Positions 1 through 8,802 are shown, counted from the stretch's first letter. The stretch is 31,842 bases of DNA from JBDSKH01 sp050245915 (GCA_050245915.1 JBFWWZ010000038.1:1-31842); one strand, 5' to 3'. Numbers and translations are program-made. Notes: a model not told the origin generated them from the sequence alone.

Positions 1-413
<413 letters not shown>

Positions 414-472
414 ATGAGTTTTTAGATGTTGCTCGCGTCCACTTTGTAGCTCCCGATTTACGGTCGGAAGCT

Positions 473-488
473 GCGCTTTTCGAAGCGC
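473..488 (+). other. Hairpin in the 23S-5S spacer
   Basis: The spacer between 23S and 5S is about 96 nt and holds no tRNA. It contains GCGCTT-TTCG-AAGCGC, a perfect 6-bp stem closed by a UUCG tetraloop. Such stems in rRNA spacers often act in precursor processing; that role here is inferred. Confidence 0.5.
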
Positions 489-509
489 TTTCGAACACAA
501 ATCAATAGT

Positions 510-628
510 GTTTCGGCGGCCATAGCGAAGGGGAAACGCCCGGTTACATTCCGAACCCGGAAGCTAAGACCTTCAGCGCCGATGGTACTGCAGGGGTGAC
601 CCTGTGGGAGAGTAGGACACCGCCGGAC
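510..628 (+). rRNA. rrf: 5S ribosomal RNA
   Basis: About 119 nt with the expected 5S features: the 5' strand TTTCGGCGG pairs with the 3' strand CCGCCGGAC, and the conserved internal segments CCGAACCCGGAAGCTAAG and GGGAGAGTAGG are present in the right order. It closes the rRNA operon in the order 23S-5S. The ends are set by pairing of the terminal helix and may be off by one or two bases. Confidence 0.96.
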
Positions 629-639
629 TTCTTTGTGAG

Positions 640-686
640 ATGGCCACCCATGCCTCTGTTATTCAGAGGCAGCGGGTGGCCATTTC
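640..686 (+). terminator. rRNA operon terminator
   Basis: A long hairpin directly downstream of 5S: ATGGCCACCC plus TGCCTCTG pairs with CAGAGGCA plus GGGTGGCCAT around the loop TTATT, with one small internal irregularity. A short TTT follows the 3' arm. This is the expected place and strength for an rRNA terminator. The next start codon lies only about 24 nt beyond it. Confidence 0.85.
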
Positions 687-709
687 GCGTTAACAAGGAG
701 ATTCAGAAC

Positions 710-1753
710 ATGACAGACGGTCCCGCGCGCGGAGGCGATCGCCCGCGCAAGCCGGCCGGCCCCCGCGGCCGTGGCGGCGCCGGCGGTCGCGGCGCAGCCG
801 ACCGCGCCGGCGCCGGCAAGCCCCGCCGCGATGGCGAGCAGAAGCCGCCCTGGAAGCGGGATGGCGAGCAGAAGCCGCCGTGGAAGCGCGATGGGGAGCG
901 TCCGAAGCGGGATGGCGAGCGTCCGAAGCGCGATGGGGAGCAGAAGCCGCTGTGGAAGCGCGACGGCGAACGCCCGACGCGGGATGGTGCCAAGCCCGCG
1001 TGGAAGCGGGATGATCGGCGCCCGGCCGGCCCGCCGCGCGAGCGCGAATCCGACTCCAAGCCGCGCAACGACGACCCGCATATCCCCGATGACGTGCTGG
1101 CGAACCAGCTCGACAAGGTGGCGCGCGCCGAGCTGAAGACTCTCAGCAAAGACAATGCCGACTGGGTGGCGAAGCACCTGGTGATGGCCTCGCGAGTGAT
1201 CGACGAGGATCCGGTTCTCGCACATCGTCATGCCCTCGCGGCGGCGCGGCGCGCCGGACGTGTCGGCGTGGTGCGCGAAACGGTCGCGATCACGGCGTAC
1301 GCGATCGGGGATTTCGCTCTCGCTCTGCGTGAACTGCGCACGCATCGGCGCATCTCCGGCAGCAACGATCAGCTCCCCCTGATGGTCGACAGCGAACGCG
1401 GGGTGGGGCGGCCGGACCGCGCGCTCGAGCTGGGGCGTTCGGTGCCGAGAGCCGAACTGCCCGTCCCGGTGCAGGTCGAGCTGGCGATCGCCATGTCGGG
1501 GGCCCGCCTCGATCTCGGGCAGCCGGATGCCGCGCTGCTCGAACTGCAGATCCCGCAGCTCGACCCGGATCGTGCGTTCGAGTGGAGCCCGGCGCTGTTC
1601 GACGCCTACGCGACGGTGCTGGAGGAACTCGGCCGCGACGACGAGGCCTCGGAGTGGTTCGCGCGGTCGGAGCGGGCTGCCGAGGCCCTCGCCGCGGCAG
1701 CGGACCCCGACGGCGGGGACGTCGTGGAGATCGTCGAAGATGAAGATGCCTGA
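710..1753 (+). CDS. TPR-like protein with N-terminal basic repeat region (Rv1691-like by position)
   Basis: A 347-residue protein. The start is ATG 710, because AAGGAG sits at 695-700 with 9 nt spacing; a longer reading would run into the 5S gene and terminator. Residues 1-120 are low-complexity and rich in Arg, Gly, Lys and Pro, with units of RDGEQKPPWK and RDGERPK type. The rest is alanine-rich and helical with paired-helix spacing as in tetratricopeptide proteins (for example LAIAMSGARLDLGQPDAALL), and the tail is acidic. It overlaps the HAD phosphatase gene, matching M. tuberculosis Rv1691-Rv1692 order. No enzyme motif is visible. The basic, disordered N-terminus next to a helical body suggests nucleic acid or ribosome contact, but this is inference. 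Confidence 0.85.
   Translation: MTDGPARGGDRPRKPAGPRGRGGAGGRGAADRAGAGKPRRDGEQKPPWKRDGEQKPPWKRDGERPKRDGERPKRDGEQKPLWKRDGERPTRDGAKPAWKRDDRRPAGPPRERESDSKPRNDDPHIPDDVLANQLDKVARAELKTLSKDNADWVAKHLVMASRVIDEDPVLAHRHALAAARRAGRVGVVRETVAITAYAIGDFALALRELRTHRRISGSNDQLPLMVDSERGVGRPDRALELGRSVPRAELPVPVQVELAIAMSGARLDLGQPDAALLELQIPQLDPDRAFEWSPALFDAYATVLEELGRDDEASEWFARSERAAEALAAAADPDGGDVVEIVEDEDA
827..1020 (+). repeat. In-frame tandem repeat, units of 30 and 21 nt
   Basis: Seven or eight consecutive units, each starting with an Arg-Asp codon pair: RDGEQKPPWK twice, RDGERPK twice, RDGEQKPLWK, RDGERPT, RDGAKPAWK, then a degenerate RDDRRPAG. Unit lengths of 30, 21 and 27 nt all keep the reading frame. The nucleotide copies are nearly identical, which points to recent expansion by slippage or unequal crossover. 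Confidence 0.9.
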
Positions 1754-2768
1754 TACGGCATCTGTCTCGCCTCTGGAGGGCGTGGACCTGCTCCTCGCCG
1801 ACCTCGACGGCGTGGTCTACACGGGTCGCCACGCTCTTCCATATGCCGTGGAGAGCATCAATCGCGCCCAGGAGTCGATCCGGGTCGGCTACATCACGAA
1901 CAACGCCTCGCGCACCGCCGACGCGGTCGCCCAGCACCTGTCCGACCTGGGGCTCCGCGTGACGGGTGACGACGTCGTCACCTCCCCGCAGGCCGCCATC
2001 GTGCTGCTGGAGGAGCTCGTTCCGCCGGGATCGACGATCCTCGTGGTCGGCGGCGAGGGGCTCACCTCGGTCGTCGAGCAGCACGGTTTCCGCGTGACGC
2101 GCAGCGCCGAGGACGACCCCGCCGCGGTGATCCAGGGTTTCCATCCCTCGGTGGCGTGGACGGACCTCGCCGAGGCGGCGTTCGCGTTGCGGGTGACGAC
2201 GCCGGGCGACCCCGGCATCCCGTGGGTGGCCACGAACACCGACTGGACCATCCCGCAGGAGCGGGGCACCGCGCCGGGCAACGGCACCCTCGTCTCCGCG
2301 GTGCACACCGCGGTCGGCCGGCTCCCGGTGGTCGCGGGCAAGCCCGAGCGTCCCATCTTCGACGCCGCGATCGAGCGTTTCGGGGCGCAGCGCCCGCTGT
2401 TCCTCGGGGATCGGCTCGACACCGACGTCCTGGGCGCGAACCGCGCGGGCATCGCCTCCGCCCTCGTGCTGACCGGCATCGACGGCCCGAAGCAGGTGCT
2501 CGCCGCCGACGCCGCCTCGCGTCCGACGTTCCTGTTCGGCGATCTGCGCGAGCTGTTCGAGCCGTACAGCGCGCCGGACGAGAGCGTCGAGGGCGCCGAC
2601 CGGGTCTTCACCTCGGGGACCTCGCGGGTGCGCCTGAGCGGCAGCAGCATCCGGATCGATTCTGCCGGCGACAGCGACATCGAGCTGCTGCGCGCGGGCA
2701 CGGCGGCAGTGTGGGGCGCCGGCGTCCCGATCTACGCGCTCGATGTCGACGCCGGGCTATATTCGTAG
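1740..2768 (+). CDS. HAD-IIA family phosphatase (NagD/Rv1692-like)
   Basis: A 342-residue haloacid-dehalogenase phosphatase. Motif I is ADLDGVVYTG, with nucleophile D21 and acid D23; motif II is TNNASRT; the motif III lysine is in AGKPERP; motif IV is LGDRLDTDVLGA. A C-terminal extension of about 90 residues follows the core. In M. tuberculosis the gene at this place, Rv1692, is a glycerol-3-phosphate phosphatase linked to phospholipid recycling, so a small phosphorylated metabolite is the likely substrate. The start ATG 1740 has GGAG at 1726-1729 and overlaps the upstream gene by 14 nt. ATG 1746 is a real alternative, because it gives the N-terminus MPDTAS that the nearby tlyA also has. Confidence 0.9.
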   Translation: MKMPDTASVSPLEGVDLLLADLDGVVYTGRHALPYAVESINRAQESIRVGYITNNASRTADAVAQHLSDLGLRVTGDDVVTSPQAAIVLLEELVPPGSTILVVGGEGLTSVVEQHGFRVTRSAEDDPAAVIQGFHPSVAWTDLAEAAFALRVTTPGDPGIPWVATNTDWTIPQERGTAPGNGTLVSAVHTAVGRLPVVAGKPERPIFDAAIERFGAQRPLFLGDRLDTDVLGANRAGIASALVLTGIDGPKQVLAADAASRPTFLFGDLRELFEPYSAPDESVEGADRVFTSGTSRVRLSGSSIRIDSAGDSDIELLRAGTAAVWGAGVPIYALDVDAGLYS

Positions 2769-2771
2769 CCC

Positions 2772-2933
2772 ATGAGCGACACCGAGAGCACCGAGATCCG
2801 CGACGAGGAGCCGAGCGCCCTCGTCACCCGCCTGCGGGTGATCGAGGATCAGCCGCTGGAGGCGCGCGCCGAGGCTCTCGCCCAGGTGCACGAGGAGCTG
2901 CGCGCGATGCTCGAGGCGGGCGACGCGCGCTGA
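2772..2933 (+). CDS. Small acidic helical protein (Rv1693-like by position)
   Basis: A 53-residue ORF that begins 3 nt after the phosphatase stop and ends 2 nt before the tlyA start. The product begins MSDTESTEIRDEEPS and continues as a charged helix with LVTRLRVIEDQPLEARAEAL and an alanine and glutamate-rich end. It has no signal peptide, membrane segment or metal motif. A small unnamed gene occupies the same slot in M. tuberculosis (Rv1693), which supports it being real. Its function is unknown; the regular heptad-like leucines suggest a short coiled coil that binds a partner. Confidence 0.75.
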   Translation: MSDTESTEIRDEEPSALVTRLRVIEDQPLEARAEALAQVHEELRAMLEAGDAR

Positions 2934-2935
2934 GC

Positions 2936-3742
2936 ATGCCTGACACGGCATCCGATGCCCGACTCGACGCCGAACTGGTGCGCCGCGGGCTGGCACGGTC
3001 GCGCGCCCTGGCGGTCGTGGCGATCGACGAGGGCCGGGTCACCGTGGACGGCCGGCCCGCGCTGAAGGCGTCGGTGCGTGTGAGTCAGGATGCCGTGCTC
3101 GCTCTCGACGGCGACGACCGGTGGGTGAGCCGCTCCGCCGGCAAGCTCGACGCGGCGCTCGATGCGTTCGGAATCGCCGTCGCGGGACGACTCGTGCTCG
3201 ACGTCGGCGCCTCCACCGGCGGATTCACCCAGGTGCTGCGGCAACGCGGGGCCCGCGAGGTCATCGCCCTGGATGTCGGGCACGGGCAGCTCGCACCGCT
3301 CATCCGCGCTGACGAGCGGGTGCGGGTCGTCGAGGGTGTGAACGCACGCGAGCTCACGCCGGAACTGCTGACCGCCGAATCGGGCACCGCGGAGGCGCCC
3401 CAGCTCGTGGTCGCCGACCTGTCGTTCATCTCGCTGGGGCTGGTGCTGCCGGCGCTGCTGGCGAGCGCCGGTTCGGACGCCGATTTCGTGCTGCTGGTGA
3501 AACCGCAGTTCGAGGTGGGGCGCACCGGCATCCGGGAGGGCATCGTGCGGGATCGCGCCGCCCGGCACGACGCCGTGAGCGGCGTGCTCTGGTCGGCGTG
3601 GGATCTCGGTCTGGGCACCGCCGGCGTCATCTCCTCCCCGGTGATCGGCGGAAATGGGAATCAGGAGTATCTCGTCTGGCTGTCGGCCAGCGTCGGAGGC
3701 AATCCGACAGAATGGGGAGGGGCGATCGACGCCCTGCCCTGA
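2936..3742 (+). CDS. tlyA: 16S/23S rRNA (cytidine-2'-O)-methyltransferase TlyA
   Basis: A 268-residue protein with an N-terminal S4 RNA-binding domain (about residues 5-65) and an FtsJ-like methyltransferase domain. The SAM site is DVGASTGGFTQ at 89-99. The catalytic K-D-K-E set fits K70, D161, K189 and E193, seen in AGKLDAAL, VVADLSF and LLVKPQFE. Family members methylate C1409 of 16S and C1920 of 23S rRNA and thereby make the ribosome sensitive to capreomycin and viomycin. The ATG follows the preceding stop by 2 nt, and the gene is followed by nadK and recN as in M. tuberculosis Rv1694-Rv1696. Length is typical. Confidence 0.95.
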   Translation: MPDTASDARLDAELVRRGLARSRALAVVAIDEGRVTVDGRPALKASVRVSQDAVLALDGDDRWVSRSAGKLDAALDAFGIAVAGRLVLDVGASTGGFTQVLRQRGAREVIALDVGHGQLAPLIRADERVRVVEGVNARELTPELLTAESGTAEAPQLVVADLSFISLGLVLPALLASAGSDADFVLLVKPQFEVGRTGIREGIVRDRAARHDAVSGVLWSAWDLGLGTAGVISSPVIGGNGNQEYLVWLSASVGGNPTEWGGAIDALP

Positions 3743-3763
3743 GATCCCCCGAGAGGTCCGCCC

Positions 3764-4678
3764 ATGAGCGACGAGCGCCACATCCTGGTCGTCGCGCACA
3801 CCGGCCGCGCCGATTCCCTCGAGGCCGGCGTGCAGGTCTGCCGGCAGCTGCTCGAGGCCGGGCTCACCCCGGTGATCTCCTCCGACGAGGTCGCCGACAT
3901 CATGGCGGTCGCCCCCGAGCTGAATGTGGTGGTGCTCGGCGTCGACGTCGCCAGCCACGAGCTCGAACTGGTGATCGTGCTGGGGGGCGACGGCACCATC
4001 CTGCGCGCTGCCGAGATCGCCCGTGGCTGCGACGCCCCGCTTCTCGGGGTGAACCTCGGCCACGTCGGCTTCCTCGCCGAGGCGGAGCGCGAAGAGCTCC
4101 CCGCGACCATCGCCCGGGTGCTGGCCCGCGACTACGAGGTCGAAGAGCGCATGACCATCAGCGTGCGGGTCAAGGTCGACGACACCGTCGTGCACGAGAC
4201 CTGGGCGCTCAACGAGGCCTCCGTCGAGAAGGCGTCGCGCGAGCGCTCGCTCGAGGTCGTGGTCGAGGTCGACGGCCGCCCGCTCTCGACGTTCGGGTGC
4301 GACGGGGTCGTCATGTCGACCCCCACGGGTTCCACCGCGTACTCCTTCTCGGCCGGCGGCCCGGTCGTCTGGCCGAGTGTCGACGCGCTCCTCATGGTCC
4401 CGCTGTCCGCACATGCCCTGTTCGCCCGCCCGCTGGTGGTCGGGCCGGATTCGTCGCTGGCGGTCGAGTTGCTCGAGCGCTCCGTCGGGGCCGGCGTGCT
4501 CTGGTGCGACGGTCGCCGCACCTTCGACCTGCCGAGCGGGGCGCGCGTGGTCGTGCGTCGTTCGCCGGTGCCGGTGCGTCTTGCACGGCTCAACCCGCGT
4601 CCGTTCACGGACCGGCTGGTGAACAAGTTCCGGCTGCCCGTCACCGGGTGGCGTGGACCGGAGGGGACCGGCTCGTGA
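3764..4678 (+). CDS. nadK: NAD kinase
   Basis: A 304-residue ATP/polyphosphate-NAD kinase that makes NADP from NAD in the cytoplasm. The phosphate-binding motif LGGDGTILRAAE is at about 73-84. The conserved ALNEASVEK and the glycine-rich STPTGSTAYSFSAGGP segment of the NAD site follow in the normal order. The ATG has GAGAGG about 7 nt upstream. The stop overlaps the recN start as GTGA, so the two are probably translated together. The order tlyA-nadK-recN is the common actinobacterial one. Confidence 0.97.
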   Translation: MSDERHILVVAHTGRADSLEAGVQVCRQLLEAGLTPVISSDEVADIMAVAPELNVVVLGVDVASHELELVIVLGGDGTILRAAEIARGCDAPLLGVNLGHVGFLAEAEREELPATIARVLARDYEVEERMTISVRVKVDDTVVHETWALNEASVEKASRERSLEVVVEVDGRPLSTFGCDGVVMSTPTGSTAYSFSAGGPVVWPSVDALLMVPLSAHALFARPLVVGPDSSLAVELLERSVGAGVLWCDGRRTFDLPSGARVVVRRSPVPVRLARLNPRPFTDRLVNKFRLPVTGWRGPEGTGS

Positions 4679-6384
4679 TCGAAGAGATCTCGATCCGCGA
4701 CCTCGGCGTGATCGGCGAGGCGCGCCTGCCCCTCGGTCCCGGATTCACGGCGCTCACCGGCGAGACCGGTGCGGGCAAGACGATGGTGGTCACGGCGCTC
4801 GGTCTGCTGCTCGGTGAGCGTGCCGACAGCGGCGCGATCCGCTCCGGTGCCGCACAGACCGTGGTCGAAGGGCACTGGGAGGTGCCCGACGACGGTCCGG
4901 TCGCCGACCGGGTGCGCGACGCCGGCGGTGAGCTCGACGGTGCCGCCGGCGGTCTCGGCGCGCTGGTACTCGGCCGCTCCGTCGCGGCGGACGGCCGCAG
5001 CCGCGCCATCGTCGGCGGTCGCGCGGCGCCCGTCGGCGTTCTCAGCGAGATCGGGCAGCACCTCGTGGTCGTGCACGGTCAGTCCGACCAGATCCGGCTG
5101 CGGTCGGCGACGGCGCAGCGCGACGCGCTCGACCGTTATGCGGGACCGGAGTTCGCCGCGCTGCTCGCCGACTACCAGCAGGTCTTCCGTCGCTGGCAGG
5201 CCGGACAGGGCGAACTCGACGTGCTGATCGCCGAGCGCGACCGCCGCGCCCGCGAGGCGACGGAGCTCCGCCAGGCGATGGACGAGATCGAGGCGGCCGC
5301 ACCCCAGCGCGGCGAAGACGTCGAGCTCGCCGAACGCGCGGAGCGGCTCACCAACCTCGAAGACCTGCGGCTGGCGGCCACTGAGGCTCAGGAGGCGATC
5401 TCCTCCCAGTCGCTCACCGACACCACCGACGCCGTCGGGCTCATCGAGACGGCGCGGCGCGCCATCGAACGCGTCGCGGGGCACGACCCCGCCCTCGCGC
5501 CGATCGCGGAATCGCTGGCCGCGGCATCCTTCGCCGTCTCCGAGGCATCCGGTCTCGTCTCCAGCTATCTGGGGTCGCTCGACGCCGATGCCGGCCGCGA
5601 GCTGGAGACCCTGCAAGAGCGCCGCGCCCAGCTCGCCTCGCTGGTGCGCCGCTACGGCCAGACCCTGGATGACGTGGTCGACTACCTCGAGTCCGGCAGC
5701 TCCCGGCTGGTCGAGCTCGACAGCGACGCCGACCGCATCGAGGCGCTGAGCGCCGAGGTCGCCGCAGACCGCGCGCGGGTCGACGAGTTGGCCGATGCCC
5801 TCACCGCCCGTCGAACGCAGGCGGCCTTGCAGCTCGCGGACGCGGTCACCGACGAGCTCCACGCCCTCGCGATGCCCGATGCCCGGCTGAGCATCGAGAT
5901 CACGCCCACCGACCTCAGTCTGACCGGGCGCGACCAGGTCGCGATCCTGCTGCAGCCGCACGTCGGCACCGAACCGCGGCCGCTCGCCAAAGGTGCGTCG
6001 GGCGGCGAGCTCTCCCGCGTGATGCTGGCGATCGAGGTGGTCCTCGCCGCGACCGACCCGGTGCCGACATTCGTCTTCGACGAGGTGGATGCCGGGGTCG
6101 GCGGCGCGAGCGCGACCGAGATCGGCAGGCGGCTGGCCAAGCTGGCGCAGCGGGCCCAGGTCATCGTGGTGACGCACCTCGCGCAGGTCGCCGCCTTCTC
6201 CAACAACCACCTCGTCGTCGAGAAGGGCAGCGACGGCGCGGTCACCACCAGCAGCGTGCGCCTCGTGCACGCCGAAGACCGCGCGCAGGAGATGGCGCGG
6301 CTGCTGAGCGGCTCGCCCGACTCCGAGTCGGCGCTCGCCCACGCCCGGGAGCTGCTCGAGGCGGCCCACGGGCGCTGGGACTGA
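4675..6384 (+). CDS. recN: DNA repair ATPase RecN
   Basis: A 569-residue SMC-like ATPase of double-strand-break repair. The start is GTG 4675 inside a GTGA overlap with nadK, with GGAGGGG at 4660-4666. Walker A is GETGAGKT at 29-36. A long helical, charged middle of about 300 residues forms the coiled coil. The ABC signature ASGGELSRVMLAIE lies near residue 440 and Walker B TFVFDEVDAGVGG near 466. The N- and C-terminal halves join to make the ATPase head. The two genes that lie between recN and pyrG in M. tuberculosis (Rv1697, Rv1698) are missing here. Confidence 0.97.
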   Translation: MIEEISIRDLGVIGEARLPLGPGFTALTGETGAGKTMVVTALGLLLGERADSGAIRSGAAQTVVEGHWEVPDDGPVADRVRDAGGELDGAAGGLGALVLGRSVAADGRSRAIVGGRAAPVGVLSEIGQHLVVVHGQSDQIRLRSATAQRDALDRYAGPEFAALLADYQQVFRRWQAGQGELDVLIAERDRRAREATELRQAMDEIEAAAPQRGEDVELAERAERLTNLEDLRLAATEAQEAISSQSLTDTTDAVGLIETARRAIERVAGHDPALAPIAESLAAASFAVSEASGLVSSYLGSLDADAGRELETLQERRAQLASLVRRYGQTLDDVVDYLESGSSRLVELDSDADRIEALSAEVAADRARVDELADALTARRTQAALQLADAVTDELHALAMPDARLSIEITPTDLSLTGRDQVAILLQPHVGTEPRPLAKGASGGELSRVMLAIEVVLAATDPVPTFVFDEVDAGVGGASATEIGRRLAKLAQRAQVIVVTHLAQVAAFSNNHLVVEKGSDGAVTTSSVRLVHAEDRAQEMARLLSGSPDSESALAHARELLEAAHGRWD

Positions 6385-6407
6385 ACCGGCCCCGGGCGAG
6401 TCCCAGC
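6374..6407 (+). terminator. Inverted repeat across the recN stop codon, possible terminator
   Basis: GCTGGGACT at 6374-6382 is complementary to AGTCCCAGC at 6399-6407 around a 16-nt GC-rich loop. The left arm overlaps the last codons and stop of recN. There is no T-run after it, so it is not a classical intrinsic terminator, but its place between recN and a separate pyrG promoter fits a transcript end or an RNA-stabilising structure. Confidence 0.4.
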
Positions 6408-6427
6408 AGCATCCACCCCGGGTGCGA

Positions 6428-6441
6428 TAGATTGAAACCCC
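6428..6441 (+). promoter_or_regulatory. Putative leaderless promoter of pyrG
   Basis: TAGATT at 6428-6433 matches the actinobacterial -10 consensus TANNNT and lies 8 nt before GTG 6442. There is no Shine-Dalgarno sequence (the 8 nt are GAAACCCC), so transcription probably starts at or beside the start codon and yields a leaderless mRNA. No clear -35 box is seen. Confidence 0.55.
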
Positions 6442-8217
6442 GTGGTGGTCAATCCGGGCAGCGTCGTAACCAAGCACATCTTCGTCACCGGGGGCGTCGT
6501 CTCCTCCCTCGGTAAGGGCCTCACCGCCGCGAGTCTGGGCAATCTGCTCACCGCACGCGGGCTGCGCGTCGTGATGCAGAAACTCGACCCGTATCTGAAC
6601 GTCGACCCCGGCACGATGAACCCGTTCCAGCACGGCGAGGTGTTCGTCACCGACGACGGCGCCGAGACCGACCTCGACATCGGGCACTACGAGCGGTTCC
6701 TCGACATCAACCTCGACCAGGCGGCCAACGTCACCACCGGCCAGATCTACTCGAAGGTGATCGCCAAGGAACGCCGGGGCGAGTACCTCGGCGACACCGT
6801 CCAGGTGATCCCGCACATCACCGATGAGATCAAGCGCCGCATGCGCCTGCAGGCCCAGCCGCCGGCGGACGGCGGACCGGTTCCCGACGTGATCATCACC
6901 GAGATCGGCGGCACCGTCGGCGACATCGAGAGCCAGCCCTTCATCGAATCCGCCCGGCAGGTGCGGCACGAACTGGGCAGGCACAACGTGTTCTTCGTGC
7001 ACGTCAGCCTCGTCCCGTACATGGGCGCCTCGGGGGAGCAGAAGACGAAGCCGACGCAGCACAGCGTGGCAGCCCTGCGCTCCATCGGCATCCAGCCCGA
7101 CGCGCTGGTGCTGCGCAGCGACCGGATCGTGTCGGAGTCCAACAAGCGCAAGATCGCGCTGATGTGCGACGTCGACGAGCGCGCCGTCGTGAACGCGGTC
7201 GACGTGCCGAGCATCTACGACATCCCGACCATGCTCAACGAGCAGGGGCTCGACGCCTACATCATCGAGCAGCTCGGGCTGGACCACGCTCACGAGGTGA
7301 AGTGGGAGGGCTGGCAGCAGCTGCTGAAGACGGTCCACGAACCGGCACACGAGATCACGATCGCCCTCGTCGGCAAGTACATCGACCTGCCCGACGCGTA
7401 CCTCTCGGTGACGGAGGCGCTGAAGGCGGGGGGCTTCGCGCAGGAGACGAAGGTCGGCATCCGGTGGGTGCCCTCCGACGAGTGCGAGACCCCCGAGGGT
7501 GCCGCGAAGCACCTCGCCGACGTCGACGGCATCTGCGTTCCGGGCGGGTTCGGGGTGCGCGGCATCGAAGGCAAGCTCGGAGCGCTGCAGTTCGCGCGCA
7601 AGAACAAGATCCCGGTGCTGGGCCTCTGCCTGGGACTGCAGTGCATGGTGATCGAGTACGCCCGCAACGTGGTGGGGCTGGCCGGGGCGAGCTCGAGCGA
7701 GTTCGACCCCGACACCGAGTTCCCGGTGATCGCGACGATGGCCGAGCAGGTCGACATCATCGACCACGGCGACATGGGCGGCACGATGCGACTCGGACTG
7801 TACGAGGCGCAGCTGCAGCCGGGCTCGATCGTCGAGGAGCTGTACGGCACGCCAACGGCGTCCGAGCGCCACCGCCACCGCTACGAGGTCAACAACCACT
7901 ACCGCCAGCAGATCGCGGACGCCGGAATGGTGTTCTCCGGCATCTTCGCCGAGAAGGGCCTCGTCGAATACGTCGAACTGCCGCGCGACGTGCACCCCTT
8001 CTATGTGGGAACGCAGGCGCACCCCGAGCTGCGCTCGCGCCCCAACCGCCCCAACCCGCTGTTCCGGGGGCTGATCACCGCGGCACGCGAACGGCAGGAG
8101 GCGTCGCGCCTGTTCGAGGTCGCCGAGCCGGGCGAGCGCCCCGTGCCCGAGCACGACACCGCCGACGCCACCCCGCTCACCGAGCAGCCGGAGCGCGTCG
8201 AGCACGTCGAAGTCTGA
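6442..8217 (+). CDS. pyrG: CTP synthase
   Basis: A 591-residue glutamine-hydrolysing CTP synthase, the last step of de novo cytidine nucleotide synthesis. The synthetase domain begins with FVTGGVVSSLGKGLTAASLG and contains KLDPYLNVDPGTMNPFQHGE. The C-terminal class I glutamine amidotransferase domain has the nucleophile C396 in GLCLGLQC and the H527/E529 pair in AHPE. A tail of about 50 residues beyond the core is rich in Glu and Pro. The start is GTG 6442; a second in-frame GTG at 6445 cannot be excluded. The gene follows recN after a 57-nt gap and precedes the NUDIX gene by 3 nt. Confidence 0.97.
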   Translation: MVVNPGSVVTKHIFVTGGVVSSLGKGLTAASLGNLLTARGLRVVMQKLDPYLNVDPGTMNPFQHGEVFVTDDGAETDLDIGHYERFLDINLDQAANVTTGQIYSKVIAKERRGEYLGDTVQVIPHITDEIKRRMRLQAQPPADGGPVPDVIITEIGGTVGDIESQPFIESARQVRHELGRHNVFFVHVSLVPYMGASGEQKTKPTQHSVAALRSIGIQPDALVLRSDRIVSESNKRKIALMCDVDERAVVNAVDVPSIYDIPTMLNEQGLDAYIIEQLGLDHAHEVKWEGWQQLLKTVHEPAHEITIALVGKYIDLPDAYLSVTEALKAGGFAQETKVGIRWVPSDECETPEGAAKHLADVDGICVPGGFGVRGIEGKLGALQFARKNKIPVLGLCLGLQCMVIEYARNVVGLAGASSSEFDPDTEFPVIATMAEQVDIIDHGDMGGTMRLGLYEAQLQPGSIVEELYGTPTASERHRHRYEVNNHYRQQIADAGMVFSGIFAEKGLVEYVELPRDVHPFYVGTQAHPELRSRPNRPNPLFRGLITAARERQEASRLFEVAEPGERPVPEHDTADATPLTEQPERVEHVEV

Positions 8218-8220
8218 CCG

Positions 8221-8802
8221 ATGGACCTCGACGCCCTGCAGAGCGGTCCTCTCCGCGACATCCGGGATGCCGCACCGCTGATCGAGGCGGCGACCGTGTT
8301 CGAGGGCAGGGTCTTCGACGTCAACCGCGAGGTGGCGGCGTTCGGCGGCGGCACCATCCTGCGCGAGTACACGGCGCACCACGGCGCGGTCGCGGTGCTC
8401 GCGATCGATGACGACGACCGCATCCTGCTGATCAACCAGTACCGCCACCCGGTGCGCAGCAGGCTGTGGGAGATCCCGGCCGGCCTGCTCGACGTGGACG
8501 GCGAGGATCCGCTGACGGCGGCGAAACGCGAGCTCGCGGAGGAGACCGACCTGGTCGCCGCCGAGTGGAGCGAGCCGCTGGTGTTCTTCAGCAGCCCCGG
8601 TCAGAGCGATGAGCAGATCACGCTGTTCGAGGCGCGCGGCCTGCACGCCGCGCCGGACGCCCACCCGCGGGTCGACGAGGAGGCCGAGATCGTGCTCCGC
8701 TGGGTGTCGCTCGACGAGGCGCTGGAAGCCGCGTTCGCCGGCCGGATCGGCAACGCCATCCTGCTCATCGCCCTCCTGACCGCGCGTGTCCGGCGTGACT
8801 GA
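8221..8802 (+). CDS. NUDIX hydrolase, ADP-ribose pyrophosphatase type
   Basis: A 193-residue hydrolase. The NUDIX box runs from GLLDVDGE to KRELAEETDL (about 88-111); its core RELxEE is intact, but one residue is inserted between the first Gly and the Glu, and the usual final Gly is Asp. The upstream LINQYRHPVRSRLWEIPAG is typical of the ADP-ribose pyrophosphatase (NudF) group, as is the gene at the same place in M. tuberculosis (Rv1700). It probably splits ADP-ribose into AMP and ribose 5-phosphate; flavin or other sugar nucleotides remain possible. It starts 3 nt after pyrG and overlaps xerD by 17 nt. Confidence 0.9.
   Translation: MDLDALQSGPLRDIRDAAPLIEAATVFEGRVFDVNREVAAFGGGTILREYTAHHGAVAVLAIDDDDRILLINQYRHPVRSRLWEIPAGLLDVDGEDPLTAAKRELAEETDLVAAEWSEPLVFFSSPGQSDEQITLFEARGLHAAPDAHPRVDEEAEIVLRWVSLDEALEAAFAGRIGNAILLIALLTARVRRD

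Noticed and set aside
596..709. Upstream extension of the first protein gene into the 5S rRNA
   Set aside because: It would be read through the rRNA end and the terminator hairpin, whereas ATG 710 has a good ribosome binding site.
827..1020. CRISPR-like repeat array
   Set aside because: The units are directly adjacent without spacers, in frame, and inside a conserved protein gene.
4132..8664. A 1510-codon open frame on the reverse strand
   Set aside because: It is a high-GC antisense shadow of nadK, recN, pyrG and the NUDIX gene, all of which have clear family motifs.
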